A stretch of 64,000 bases of DNA from Emergomyces orientalis (lineage: Eukaryota > Ascomycota > Eurotiomycetes > Onygenales > Ajellomycetaceae), in assembly GCA_002110485.1 (NCBI GenBank), contig MOWL01000025.1, positions 781,113-845,112 on the forward strand, written 5' to 3'. The notes under the pieces are model-generated. The model was not told where the DNA came from, searched no databases, and worked only from the letters and a program-made list of their open reading frames with translations. Positions 24,151 through 37,054 of this stretch are shown piece by piece; position 1 is the stretch's first letter, and every line of letters starts with the position of its first letter. Made by a program: the position numbers and the translations under genes.

Positions 24151-25766
24151 TAGGAATCTGGCTGGATTCAAAACTCAATTTTAAATCTCATATTCAAAAA
24201 AGAATGGCTCAAGCTGAAAGAGTTTTAAATAGTATAATACAACTTTCTAATACTGAAAGGGGTTTATCATTTCAAGCTATGAGACAGCTATACATTGCAT
24301 GTATAGCATCTATTTCTGATTATGGTGTTCAGATATGGTGGAAGAACCAGAAACACTTCATAGATAAGTTTCAAAAATTGCAGAATACAGCTTTAAGAAG
24401 AATTCTGGGAGCTTTCAAAACCTCTCCATGTAGAGCTATGGAAATAGAAGCTTCTATATCACCTCCTGAAATAAGATTTGAGAAGATATGCAAGAATTAT
24501 GCACTGAGAATCATGAAAATGCCAGATATTCATTCAATTAGAAAAAGAATATCTACATCTTATCCTCCAATTCAATCTGGAAATGACTTAGATTGGAATA
24601 GATATCTAGATTGGAATGAAAGTCAAGAAAATCAAGAAAATGAGAGAAATAGAAAAAAAATCCCTTCTCAACTATATAGAGTATGCTCAATGATTAAAAA
24701 TGAGTTCTCCTCATTAAATATTGAAAAGATTGAACACAAAAAGCTATATCCATGGAAAGAAAAACTAGGCTCAATGATTTCAATTGAAATAAGCGCATTA
24801 TCAAAACCAGAAGAAGCTGAGAATCATAGAAGAATAATAGAGAAAATTGATTTTAAAAAGTCAATTCTAATCTATTCAGATGGTTCAATGAATGAAAATA
24901 AAGGCCTAGGAGCTGGAATAGCATATACAGAAGATAATTACAAATATACATCAGATTCATGGAATATTGGAAATGAATGTGAAGTATTTGATGCTGAATT
25001 ATATGCTATTATGAAAGCTTTTAAACTGATAGAAATAAAAGCTTCAAAAAGAAAAGATATGAAAGAAGCATGGATTTTTTCAGATAGTCAAGCAGCTTTG
25101 AAAAGAATTCAAAAAAATGAAATTCATAATGGTCAAATGAATATAGAAGTAATTCTAAAGATATGCAAAAGAATTCAATTAAAATATAAGACAAAGATAT
25201 ATCTGAGCTGGGTTCCTGCTCATATAAATATACATGGAAATGAGCTTGCTGATGAAGCAGCAAAGAAAGGAACAGAACTAAATATTGCAAGTTCAAAAAT
25301 AGTTTCATGGTCTTTTATTAAAAGAAAGATAAAAGAGAATTGCTTAGAAAAATGGCATAAAATATGGAAAAAACAAAGAAAAAGTCCTCACTATCTTAGA
25401 TTTGAAACTAAACCTAAATGGAAATCATGCTCTATTAAGTGCAAGAAGAAGCTTTTCTCCTCAATCATTCAATTGAAACTAGGTCATGGCTATTTCAAAT
25501 CTTATTTGAAAAGAATATCTGATATTGAAAGTGAAAATTGTGAATATTGTGACTCTCTTGAAGACCCAGAACATATCTTAATGAATTGCTCATTAAATCA
25601 AGAACTTAGAGCTGAACTGAGATATAAATATAAGCTGAGAGAAATGAATATGAAACTACTATTTTCAACTGAAATAGGCAGTCAATATTTAATTGATTTT
25701 CTCAATGAAACTCAAATAGCTACTAGAAATCAATTCTATTTCAAAGATGAAAATATAAATGAATGA
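24147..25766 (+). CDS. LINE ORF2 C-terminal fragment: RT tail, RNase H and CCHC motif
   Basis: An open frame of 539 codons encodes the end of the reverse transcriptase (GIWLDSKLNFKSHIQKRM onwards), then an RNase H domain (ILIYSDGSMNENKG, CEVFDAELYAI, WIFSDSQAALK, YLSWVPAHINIHGNELADE) and a final cysteine motif C-x2-C-x7-H-x4-C (NCEYCDSLEDPEHILMNC). All RNase H acids are present. It lacks endonuclease and the RT core, so it cannot move alone. The ATG at 24147 partly uses target-duplication bases, so translation from it would be fortuitous. Confidence 0.85.
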   Translation: MIGIWLDSKLNFKSHIQKRMAQAERVLNSIIQLSNTERGLSFQAMRQLYIACIASISDYGVQIWWKNQKHFIDKFQKLQNTALRRILGAFKTSPCRAMEIEASISPPEIRFEKICKNYALRIMKMPDIHSIRKRISTSYPPIQSGNDLDWNRYLDWNESQENQENERNRKKIPSQLYRVCSMIKNEFSSLNIEKIEHKKLYPWKEKLGSMISIEISALSKPEEAENHRRIIEKIDFKKSILIYSDGSMNENKGLGAGIAYTEDNYKYTSDSWNIGNECEVFDAELYAIMKAFKLIEIKASKRKDMKEAWIFSDSQAALKRIQKNEIHNGQMNIEVILKICKRIQLKYKTKIYLSWVPAHINIHGNELADEAAKKGTELNIASSKIVSWSFIKRKIKENCLEKWHKIWKKQRKSPHYLRFETKPKWKSCSIKCKKKLFSSIIQLKLGHGYFKSYLKRISDIESENCEYCDSLEDPEHILMNCSLNQELRAELRYKYKLREMNMKLLFSTEIGSQYLIDFLNETQIATRNQFYFKDENINE

Positions 25767-26165
25767 GAATCTGAAATATTCTTTATAAAAACTGCTAGAT
25801 ATTATATAATATCTCACTATTTCTTTTGTGTTAGAGTCTGTCTTTTATTTCCTTTGTATTCATGTCATGAGTTATTTTGTCTATCATTAATTTATTTTCT
25901 TTGTAATCACTTGAAAATTATATGAAAAAAAGAGAATATAAATAATCTTCAAAGATATTTATAAATAAATAAATAAAAAAAAGAAAAATCAATTTGCTGA
26001 CTATTCTGGGCTGGAATTCAAGTATTGCAAGTGCTATTTGTTTGAAGAAAAAATGTATAGTAATTAGTGTTAAAGTTAGAAAAATCCTGAGACTCTTTGA
26101 GTCTCAGGTAGATATCATAGTCTCTGACTGCATATATATCTATAATTGAAGAATAATAATAATAA
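24151..26165 (+). mobile_element. 5'-truncated LINE copy nested in unit 1
   Basis: A 2,015-base copy begins abruptly inside the reverse transcriptase end of ORF2 and runs through the 3'UTR to a tail of AAT/ATA repeats, which is typical of incomplete target-primed reverse transcription. It carries far fewer mutations than the surrounding units and keeps Trp codons that are TGA in the full copy at 36.4-37.0 kb. Confidence 0.88.
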
Positions 26166-26180
26166 TAGTAAAATATATGA
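26166..26180 (+). repeat. Target-site duplication of nested LINE, right copy
   Basis: Second copy of TAGTAAAATATATGA; unit 1 resumes right after it. Confidence 0.85.
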
Positions 26181-26784
26181 GATTAATTTGAATAGAAAAG
26201 GAAATCTATTTAGTATTAATTTATATTGATATTTCAGGAATACAATCTTGATTTGAGGTGGAGCCTATTTCAAGCAGAAATTTTGAGAAGCTTTTTAAAT
26301 TGAAAAAGACAAAATTTGCAAGAGTTAGAGTGTTTTTCTTGATTTAGCTCTGAGTAAATAAATCAAGAAAAATTCTACACAAATTCATATTTCTTTACTT
26401 CAGTGACTGATTCAGTTTTTGAAAATAATCTCAATTTTGAGCTGCATACTTGATATGTGGGGAGAAGTTTAGAATATTAAATATTTCTGAATAGTTTTTA
26501 TCAATTTCTCTGCAAAAAATTGATTTATTTTGTCAGTTTTTCTTTCAAAAACTGTCATTTCAATTGAATAATTTATTATTCATTAAAATCAATTCTTTTC
26601 TCTTCATTTTATAGCACAAGAAAGAAGTCTGTGAAGATTTAATTGATTTATCTTTAAAAATCAATATTAGTTTATTAGATTCTCTTGAAAAATCTAATCT
26701 AGATACTATTTCTAGTAGAAAAAATAGCAAAAATCTGAGAATACTATTTAATTTGACTAATTATCTAATATACTCAAAGAAATC

Positions 26785-28347
26785 ATGAATAACTCATCTC
26801 AATCTGTGAACATGATGACTTCATGCAAAAATAGAAATAATTTCATAGAAACTGTTTCTGAAATTGAGATTTTGAAGAAAAGAAAAAAAGAAGAAATAGA
26901 CAGACACAAAATAGATGAAGTGAAAAATCTACAAAAAATAGCTGATGAGCTATATAAACAGTGCATGTATGAAGAAAATGAAGAAATTCTTCTTATTCTG
27001 CATTCACAAGCAAGACAGCTGAATGAAATTATTAAGTTTAAATTTAATATTTCTTCAAATCTGAAGATAGTTTTGAAAAAAACTGAAAAATCTGTATCTC
27101 AAAAAATCTCTTCTGAATCTCTTTCAAAAGAAAACACTGAAAATGAGACAAAAATCTATACTCAAGCTCTCAATAGATCACAAAATATTGAAAAAGAAAA
27201 ACAGCTGAAAAAAGCAGAAAAAATTTTCTTATTAATTGAGAAAAAAGAATAAAGAAAAGCTCAAAAAGAGATTAAATTTCTTGAATTAAAAAAACAGAGA
27301 CTGATTTTAAAAGTTAGTGATAGAACTATCTTTGAAAAATCTATTCTAAATAATTCTAAGTTCATTTTTGAATTTAGAAACAAAATCAATCAAAACTTTC
27401 ATTTTGAAACTTAAAATGAAGAATTCAAGCCAGTTATCTCATCAATTGAAATCTCTTTTCTGAGAAATTCAATTGTAATTACTGCTATGCCAGATTTCAG
27501 CTCTGAATATCTAATTCAAAATGAAAACTGCTGAAAAGAGATACTTTAAAAAGCTCTCTCTATTGAAGTTTCATGTGAAAAAGATGAGAAATGAGGAAAA
27601 TTTGTATTACATGATATTTCAGTTGAAATCTTTGATCATGAAGAAGACATGATAAATTTGAAAGAAGAAATTGAAATATATAATTCAATTTCTTTGAAAA
27701 AAACCTCAATTTGGCTCAATTCTTATAAGCAAAGACAAAGAAATCAAAATACTTCAGTTTTAATTACTACAAATACAATAGAACAGTCAAAATGACAGTA
27801 TATTGTAATTGCAGAATTGAAAATGAAAGTATTTGAATTCAAAGATTCAAGAGAGAATATTAAATCTCAAATTCAATACTCAAACTGTCAGAAACATGAA
27901 CACTTTGCAAATACTTGTAAAAGAAATTCTAAATGTCAGTTTTATGCTTTAGATTACAAAACAAATGAACATTCTTGCAATATATATAGAAAAATAGATG
28001 AAATCTGCAATCACACTGAAATTAAATACAGTAATTGCTATGAAAAGCATACATCTATTTCAAAAGATTGTATTTTTATTTTCAAGAAAAAGTCTTTCAA
28101 TAAAGATGTGAAATGAAGAAAAGAAACTCAAAATACAGAGAAAATAGATAAAACTACAAAAAGAAGAAATTCTCAAATATCTATTTCTTCTGAGTCAAAT
28201 TCTTTTTCAAAAAATAGACAGATTTTAAACCCTGTTACATCTATAAAAATGAGAAAAGATAAAGAAAATCTCATTTCAATGAAAGCAGTAGAAGTTTCAG
28301 CTCTGAATACAGATAATAGATATAATCTATTATCTGATTCAGAATAA
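26785..28347 (+). pseudogene. LINE ORF1 (nucleocapsid-like), unit 1, many stops
   Basis: Same frame and stop at 28345-28347 as ORF1 of unit 3. Stops interrupt it from 27250 on (TAA for CAA, TGA for TGG or CGA). The zinc-knuckle cysteines are partly lost by TGT/TGC-to-TAT/TAC change (for example SNCQKHEHFANTC keeps only part of the first knuckle). Its sequence appears identical to unit 2 over this whole stretch, including every nonsense codon. Confidence 0.85.
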
Positions 28348-28360
28348 AAGAAACACAGCC

Positions 28361-31224
28361 AAAAAAAACGCTTTCCCCCGAACCAGCCCAATTCTTCGAA
28401 TTAGAAGACGAAAAGACATCCATTTGAAAGCTCTTGTTTGAGAAAGCAATTTATTCACTTTTTATTAAAATTGAGCGCGAGTTGGTGAAGCTATTGAGGA
28501 AAACGTGTTTGCAACCCCTAAGGGGAAAGAAAATCACACTTCATCACATAACATCATCAGTTTCGGCCCAATTTACATAGAATTTTGATAGAAGCTAGAA
28601 CAAACCAGATATTACAACTGTCTCAATTTTGAATTCATTCCGACCATCTCTTTCTGAACAATTCATTGTCAAAACCTGCGTGAAAACTCTGATTGATTTT
28701 CATGTTCCTTTGCACCAGTGCCAAGTCTTTTCCCTGTACCGCCCTACCTCGCCCGGCAGAAAAGTGACAAAAAAATACCTCAGCACAGATCACACGTGAC
28801 CTACCCTGCAATCAGAAATTCCCCGGAACCTACCCTCTCTACAAAACGGAACGAGAAAAAGTGGAAATATCAGTGTTTAAAAAAATAGCTTGGTCCCTGC
28901 AAGTAATATATATACATACTTGTATATATATATATTATTATATAAGAAAATAGTACAGATTTAGTCTGTTGATTCTTCATTTGCATACTCATCTGTGTGA
29001 CTTAATAAATTACATTTATTAAGAGCTATCTAGTAAAATATATGAGATTAATTTGAATAGAAAAGGAAATCTATTCAGTATTAATTCATATTGATATTTC
29101 AGGAATACAATCTTGATTTGAGGTGGGGCCTATTTCAAGCAGAAATTTTGAAAAGCTTTTTAAATTGAAAAAGACAAAATTTGCAAGAGTTAGAGTGTTT
29201 TTCTTGATTTAGCTCTGAGTAAATAAATCAAGAAAATTCTACACAAATTCATATTTCTTTACTTCAGTGACTGATTCAGTTTTTGAAAATAATCTCAATT
29301 TTGAGCTGCATACTTGATATGTGGGGAGAAGGTTAGAATATTGAATATTTCTGAATAGTTTTTATCAATTTCTCTGCAAAAAATTGATTTATTTTGTCAG
29401 TTTTTCTTTCAAAAACTGTCATTTCAATTGAATAATTTATTATTCATTGAAATCAATTCTTTTCTCTTCATTTTGTAGCACAAGAAAGAAGTCTGTGAAG
29501 ATTTAATTGATTTATCTTTAAAAATCAATATTAGTTTATTAGATTCTCTTGAAAAATCTAATCTAGATACTATTTCTAGTAGAAAAAATAGCAAAAATCT
29601 GAGAATACTATTTAATTTGACTAATTATCTAATATACTCAAAGAAATCATGAATAACTCATCTCAATCTGTGAACATGATGACTTCATGCAAAAATAGAA
29701 ATAATTTCATAGAAACTGTTTCTGAAATTGAGATTTTGAAGAAAAGAAAAAAAGAAGAAATAGACAGACACAAAATAGATGAAGTGAAAAATCTACAAAA
29801 AATAGCTGATGAGCTATATAAACAGTGCATGTATGAAGAAAATGAAGAAATTCTTCTTATTCTGCATTCACAAGCAAGACAGCTGAATGAAATTATTAAG
29901 TTTAAATTTAATATTTCTTCAAATCTGAAGATAGTTTTGAAAAAAACTGAAAAATCTGTATCTCAAAAAATCTCTTCTGAATCTCTTTCAAAAGAAAACA
30001 CTGAAAATGAGACAAAAATCTATACTCAAGCTCTCAATAGATCACAAAATATTGAAAAAGAAAAACAGCTGAAAAAAGCAGAAAAAATTTTCTTATTAAT
30101 TGAGAAAAAAGAATAAAGAAAAGCTCAAAAAGAGATTAAATTTCTTGAATTAAAAAAACAGAGACTGATTTTAAAAGTTAGTGATAGAACTATCTTTGAA
30201 AAATCTATTCTAAATAATTCTAAGTTCATTTTTGAATTTAGAAACAAAATCAATCAAAACTTTCATTTTGAAACTTAAAATGAAGAATTCAAGCCAGTTA
30301 TCTCATCAATTGAAATCTCTTTTCTGAGAAATTCAATTGTAATTACTGCTATGCCAGATTTCAGCTCTGAATATCTAATTCAAAATGAAAACTGCTGAAA
30401 AGAGATACTTTAAAAAGCTCTCTCTATTGAAGTTTCATGTGAAAAAGATGAGAAATGAGGAAAATTTGTATTACATGATATTTCAGTTGAAATCTTTGAT
30501 CATGAAGAAGACATGATAAATTTGAAAGAAGAAATTGAAATATATAATTCAATTTCTTTGAAAAAAACCTCAATTTGGCTCAATTCTTATAAGCAAAGAC
30601 AAAGAAATCAAAATACTTCAGTTTTAATTACTACAAATACAATAGAACAGTCAAAATGACAGTATATTGTAATTGCAGAATTGAAAATGAAAGTATTTGA
30701 ATTCAAAGATTCAAGAGAGAATATTAAATCTCAAATTCAATACTCAAACTGTCAGAAACATGAACACTTTGCAAATACTTGTAAAAGAAATTCTAAATGT
30801 CAGTTTTATGCTTTAGATTACAAAACAAATGAACATTCTTGCAATATATATAGAAAAATAGATGAAATCTGCAATCACACTGAAATTAAATACAGTAATT
30901 GCTATGAAAAGCATACATCTATTTCAAAAGATTGTATTTTTATTTTCAAGAAAAAGTCTTTCAATAAAGATGTGAAATGAAGAAAAGAAACTCAAAATAC
31001 AGAGAAAATAGATAAAACTACAAAAAGAAGAAATTCTCAAATATCTATTTCTTCTGAGTCAAATTCTTTTTCAAAAAATAGACAGATTTTAAACCCTGTT
31101 ACATCTATAAAAATGAGAAAAGATAAAGAAAATCTCATTTCAATGAAAGCAGTAGAAGTTTCAGCTCTGAATACAGATAATAGATATAATCTATTATCTG
31201 ATTCAGAATAAAAGAAACACAGCC
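28361..31224 (+). mobile_element. LINE array unit 2: chimeric 5'UTR + ORF1
   Basis: Exactly 2,864 bases from one LINE 5' terminus to the next. Diagnostic sites in its 5'UTR match unit 3 (for example TTTTGTAGCACA at about 29475), while ORF1 matches the mutated unit 1 (for example AACTCATCTC at 29656). The switch lies between about 29478 and 29658. There is no ORF2 between units 2 and 3. Confidence 0.85.
29649..31211 (+). pseudogene. LINE ORF1, unit 2, same stops as unit 1
   Basis: Copy of ORF1 with the same 155-codon opening segment, the same later stops and the same 99-codon zinc-knuckle segment as unit 1. It cannot encode a full protein. Confidence 0.85.
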
Positions 31225-32512
31225 AAAAAAAACGCTTTCCCCCGAACCAGCCCAATTCTTCGAATTAGAAGACGAAAAGACATCCATTTGAAAGCTCTTG
31301 TTTGAGAAAGCAATTTATTCACTTTTTATTAAAATTGAGCGCGAGTTGGTGAAGCTATTGAGGAAAACGTGTTTGCAACCCCTAAGGGGAAAGAAAATCA
31401 CACTTCATCACATAACATCATCAGTTTCGGCCCAATTTACATAGAATTTTGATAGAAGCTAGAACAAACCAGATATTACAACTGTCTCAATTTTGAATTC
31501 ATTCCGACCATCTCTTTCTGAACAATTCATTGTCAAAACCTGCGTGAAAACTCTGATTGATTTTCATGTTCCTTTGCACCAGTGCCAAGTCTTTTCCCTG
31601 TACCGCCCTACCTCGCCCGGCAGAAAAGTGACAAAAAAATACCTCAGCACAGATCACACGTGACCTACCCTGCAATCAGAAATTCCCCGGAACCTACCCT
31701 CTCTACAAAACGGAACGAGAAAAAGTGGAAATATCAGTGTTTAAAAAAATAGCTTGGTCCCTGCAAGTAATATATATACATACTTGTATATATATATATT
31801 ATTATATAAGAAAATAGTACAGATTTAGTCTGTTGATTCTTCATTTGCATACTCATCTGTGTGACTTAATAAATTACATTTATTAAGAGCTATCTAGTAA
31901 AATATATGAGATTAATTTGAATAGAAAAGGAAATCTATTCAGTATTAATTCATATTGATATTTCAGGAATACAATCTTGATTTGAGGTGGGGCCTATTTC
32001 AAGCAGAAATTTTGAAAAGCTTTTTAAATTGAAAAAGACAAAATTTGCAAGAGTTAGAGTGTTTTTCTTGATTTAGCTCTGAGTAAATAAATCAAGAAAA
32101 TTCTACACAAATTCATATTTCTTTACTTCAGTGACTGATTCAGTTTTTGAAAATAATCTCAATTTTGAGCTGCATACTTGATATGTGGGGAGAAGGTTAG
32201 AATATTGAATATTTCTGAATAGTTTTTATCAATTTCTCTGCAAAAAATTGATTTATTTTGTCAGTTTTTCTTTCAAAAACTGTCATTTCAATTGAATAAT
32301 TTATTATTCATTGAAATCAATTCTTTTCTCTTCATTTTGTAGCACAAGAAAGAAGTCTGTGAAGATTTAATTGATTTATCTTTAAAAATCAATATTAGTT
32401 TATTAGATTCTCTTGAAAAATCTAATCTAGATACTATTTCTAGTAGAAAAAATAGCAAAAATCTGAGAATACTATTTAATTTGACTAATTATCTAATATA
32501 CTCAAAGAAATC

Positions 32513-34075
32513 ATGAATAACTCACCTCAATCTGTGAACATGATGACTCCATGCAAAAATAGAAATAATTTCATAGAAACTGTTTCTGAAATTGAGATTT
32601 TGAAGAAAAGAAAAAAAGAAGAAATAGACAGACACAAAGTAGATGAAGTGAAAAATCTACAAAAAATAGCTGATGAGCTATATAAACAGTGCATGTATGA
32701 AGAAAATGAAGAAATTCTTCTTATTCTGCATTCACAAGCAAGACAACTGAATGAAATTATTAAGTTTAAACTTAATATTTCTTCAAATCTGAAGATAGTT
32801 TTGAAAAAAACTGAAAAATCTGTATTTTAAAAAATCTCTTCTGAATCTCTTTCAAAAGAAAACACTGAAAATGAGACAAAAACCTATGCTCAAGCTCTCA
32901 ATAGCTCACAAAATATTGAAAAAGAAAAACAGCTGAAAAAAGCAGAAAAAATTTTCTCATTAGTTGAGAAAAAAGAACAAAGAAAAGCTCAAAAAGAGAT
33001 TAAATTTCTTGAATCAAAAAAACAGAGACTGATTTTAAAAGTTAGTGATAGAGCTATCTTTGAAAAATCTATTCTAAATGATTCTAAGTTCATTTTTGAA
33101 CTTAGAAACAAAATCAATCAAAACTTTCATTTTGAAACTCAAAATGAAGAATTCAAGCCAGTTATCTCATCAATTGAAACCTCTTTTCTGGGAAATTCAA
33201 TTGTAATTACTGCTATGCCAGATTTCAGCTCTGAATATCTAATTCAAAATGAAAACTGCTGGAAAGAGATAGTTCAAAAAGCTCTCTCTATTGAAGTTTC
33301 ATGTGAAAAAGATGAGAAATGGGGAAAATTTGTATTACATGATATTTCAGTTGAAATCTTTGATCATGAAGAAGGCATGATAAATTTGAAAGAAGAAATT
33401 GAAATATATAATTCAATTTCTTTGAAAAAAACCCCAATTTGGCTCAATTCTTATGAGCAAAGACAAAGAAATCAAAATGCTTCAGTTTTAATTACTACAA
33501 ATACAATAGAACAGTCAAAACGACAGTATATTGTAATTGCAGGATTGAAAATGAAAGTATTTGAATTCAAAGATTCAAGAGAGAATATTAAATCTCAAAT
33601 TCAATGCTCAAACTGTCAGAAACATGGACACTTTGCAAATACTTGTAAAAGAAATTCTAAATGTCAGTTTTGTGCTTTAGATCACAAAACAAATGAACAT
33701 TCTTGCAACACATGTAGAAAAATAGGTGAAATCTGCAATCACACTGAAATCAAATGCAGTAATTGCTATGAAAAGCACACATCTATTTCAAAAGATTGTA
33801 TTTTCATTTTCAAGAAAAAGTCTTTCAATAAAGATGTGAAATGGAGAAAAGAAACTCAAAATACAGAGAAAATAGATAAAACTACAAAAAGAAGAAATTC
33901 TCAAATGTCTATTTCTTCTGAGTCAAATTCTTTTTCAAAAAATAGACAGATCTTAAACCCTGTTACACCTATAAAAATGAGAAAAGATAAAGAAAATCTC
34001 ATTTCTATAAAAGCAGTAGAAGTTCCAGCTCTGAATACAGATAATAGATATAATCTATTACCTGATTCAGAATAA
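32513..34075 (+). pseudogene. LINE ORF1, unit 3, one nonsense codon
   Basis: The frame runs 520 codons with a single stop, TAA at 32828-32830 where a CAA is present in the other units. The N-terminal half is Lys/Glu-rich and probably coiled. The C-terminal half has three CCHC-type knuckles (CSNCQKHGHFANTC, then CQFCALDHKTNEHSC, then CSNCYEKHTSISKDC), the mark of a nucleic-acid-binding ORF1 protein that coats LINE RNA. It is separated from ORF2 by 27 bases. Confidence 0.85.
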
Positions 34076-37054
34076 AAGAAACACAGCTTCAATTTATTCC
34101 TTTTGTACATGTTTACTACACAAAATAATAATAAAAAGAAGAAAAAAACTATCAAAAATGCTTCAAAAATAACTTTTATTCAAAACAATGTTGATAGAAA
34201 TAAAGATGCTATCTATTCATGCTTACAGATAGGCTTTGAAGAGCAAACTGACTTCATTCTATTACAAGAGCCAAATTTTGATATAGAACAACAATTTATA
34301 ATTTCTCATTCAAGCTATCACTGCTTTTTACCAGAGAAATCAGATGTAAAAGCAAGAGTTGTGATATATGCAAGAAAAAGATCAAGATTTCAATTCAATA
34401 TAAAAAGTAATTATATATTTAATTCTGATATTCTAGTTGGAGATATTATAGATACAAGAAATCAATTTGACAGTATTCAATTGATAAATATTTATAATGA
34501 AAAATCACTGAAGGTAAATGATAATTCATGGACAGTTGACAGAGAACTGCTGAATTTAAGTCCAGAAAAAAATGCTATTATATGTGGTGATTTCAATGCA
34601 CATCATATATGGTGGAATTCTGAATGTGATTATTCAATAAGATCAGAGAAAATAGTAGAGTGGGCTCTACAACATGAATTAGATATTATAAATGAAATTG
34701 ATAGACAGACCTTCTTTAGAAACAACTTAATGAAGAAATCAATCATAGACTTAACCTTTCTATCAAAAAATTCGATTGAAAACAAGGTCTATAATTGGTT
34801 TATTAATTCAGAAGAAACATCAGGATCTGCTCATGAAGTTATTCAATTTAATATTGAAATTGATGAAAAGGAAACATGTGAGAATCCTCTACTATCAAAT
34901 CAATATAATTTTGAAAAAGCTGAATGGTCTGAAATCAATAAGAGAATTGAAGATTTAAAATTTGAAAAAAAAGAAGAATTATCAAATTGAAATGAAAAGA
35001 CAATAATAACAGATATAATGCTAGAAAGTAGAACTAATATAATAACTGAAATTATATTAGAAAGTATTAAAAACTTTATACCAAAGAAAAAGCTCTCAGA
35101 ATTCTCAAAACCTTGGTGGTCAGAAGAAATAACAGAAAAAAGAAAAAATCTAGCAAAAATAAAAAAAGAATGGAAAGAGAATATCATATCTTATGAAGAA
35201 TATAAAAGAATAAGAAATGAATATTTCACATTAATTAAAAAAGCTAAAACTAGCTGCTGGAATAAATTTCTTGAGAATGCACAGGGAAAAGAAATATTTA
35301 AAGCTTTTAAATATACAAAGTCTAAATCTGTTGCAAAGCTTCCATCTCTAAAATATAAAATAGAAAATGAGGAATATATTGCTCATTCTTTTGAACAAAA
35401 ATGTCAGGCTTTTATGAAAATTCTATTTCAAAAACCACCTCAATCTGAACAATATAGTTCAATATGTGAATATATTGAAGATTCAAGATGGGCTTGGCCA
35501 GATCTATCTAGAAATGAACTTGAAACTGCTGTTTTTACAAGTTCTACAAAAACAGCTGCAGGACCTGATACTATAAATCATTTAATCATTCAAAAAGTCT
35601 TTCATTCTCTGAAAAATGAATTATTTGAATTATTCTCTCAACTAATGAAGAATGGGTATCACCCTGAATGCTGGAGACAAGCAACTGGTATAGTTCTTGC
35701 AAAACCAAATAGAAAAGCTACTATGCCAAAGTCTTATAGAATTATATCACTTTTGAATTGCTTGGGAAAAATTCTTGAAAAAATAATAGCAACAAGATTA
35801 TCATATCTAGGCTCAATCACTGATTTATTATATAATGATCAAATGGGTGGCAGAAAACAGAATTCTGCAATAGATACAGTTTTATCAATAATTCATGATA
35901 TTCAAATGGCAAAAAATAAAGGCTTAGTTACAACAGCTGCTTTTATTGATATAAAAGGTGCTTTTGATCATGTTTCAAAGAATAAGCTAATAATTATTCT
36001 TCAAGAGATGAAACTACCAAAAGCATTAATAAAGTGAGTTATATGTTTTATGTCAAAAAGATATATTCAACTACTTTTTGACTCATTAAAGCAAGATATT
36101 ACTGAAATTGAAATAGGAGTTCCTCAGAGGTCTCCAGTCTCACCAATTCTATTTGCTATATATACAAAAAATCTATTCAAAGATAGAGAAATGAAGATAG
36201 TGAGATCTTCTAGCTATATTGATAATATAGATCTGATTTTCAGCTCAAGAACAATAAAAGAAAATTGTGAAAATATTGAAAAAGCTGTGCAAGAGATATT
36301 TAATAGAGAAAATTTAAACCTAATTCAATTTAATATGAAAAAAACTGAATTAATTCACTTTTTTCCAAAAAGATATGAAAAGGAAATAAGTTTAAATCTA
36401 TTAAATCAAGAAATAAAGCCTAAATCAGTTGTAAGATGACTAGAAATCTGACTGAATTCAAAACTCAATTTTAAATCTCATATTCAAAAAAGAATGGCTC
36501 AAGCTGAAAGAGTTTTAAATAGTATAATACAACTTTCTAATACTGAAAGGGGTTTATCATTTCAAGCTATGAGACAGCTATACATTGCATGTATAGTATC
36601 TATTTCTGATTATGATGTTCAGATATGGTGGAAGAACCAGAAACACTTCATAGATAAGTTTCAAAAATTGCAGAATACAGCTTTAAAAAGAATTCTGGAA
36701 GCTTTCAAAACCTCTTCATGTAGAGCTATGAAAATAGAAGCTTCTATATCACCTTCTGAAATAAGATTTGAGAAGATATGCAAGAATTATGCACTGAGAA
36801 TTGTGAAAATGCCAGATATTCATTCAATTAGAAAAAGAATATCTACATCTTATTCTTCAATTCAATCTGGAAATGACTTAGATTGGAATAGATATCTAGA
36901 TTGAAATGAAAGTCAAGAAAATCAAGAAAATGAGAGAAATAGAAAAAAAATTCCTTCTCAACTATATAGAGTATGCTCAATGATTAAAGATGAGTTCTCC
37001 TCATTAAATATTGAAAAGATTGAACATGAAAAGCTATATTCATGGAAAGAAAAA

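Larger units (their letters stand above)
23464..28360 (+). mobile_element. LINE array unit 1: 5'UTR + ORF1, interrupted by a nested LINE
   Basis: The unit begins with the LINE 5' terminus (eight A then CGCTTTCCCCC at 23467) and ends at 28360, where the same terminus recurs. It holds only the 5'UTR and ORF1; ORF2 is missing. A nested LINE copy occupies 24151-26165 with a 15-base duplication. Without that insert the unit has the same 2,864-base length as unit 2. Its 5'UTR has more G-to-A/C-to-T changes than units 2 and 3. Confidence 0.85.

Noticed and set aside
28173..31255. Minus-strand open frames of 72 codons (28173-28391, 31037-31255)
   Set aside because: They are shadows of the ORF1 3' end and LINE 5' terminus on the other strand and repeat with the array.
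23464..34075. CRISPR-like or satellite array
   Set aside because: The repeat unit is 2.9 kb and contains ORF1 of a LINE; there are no short spaced repeats.
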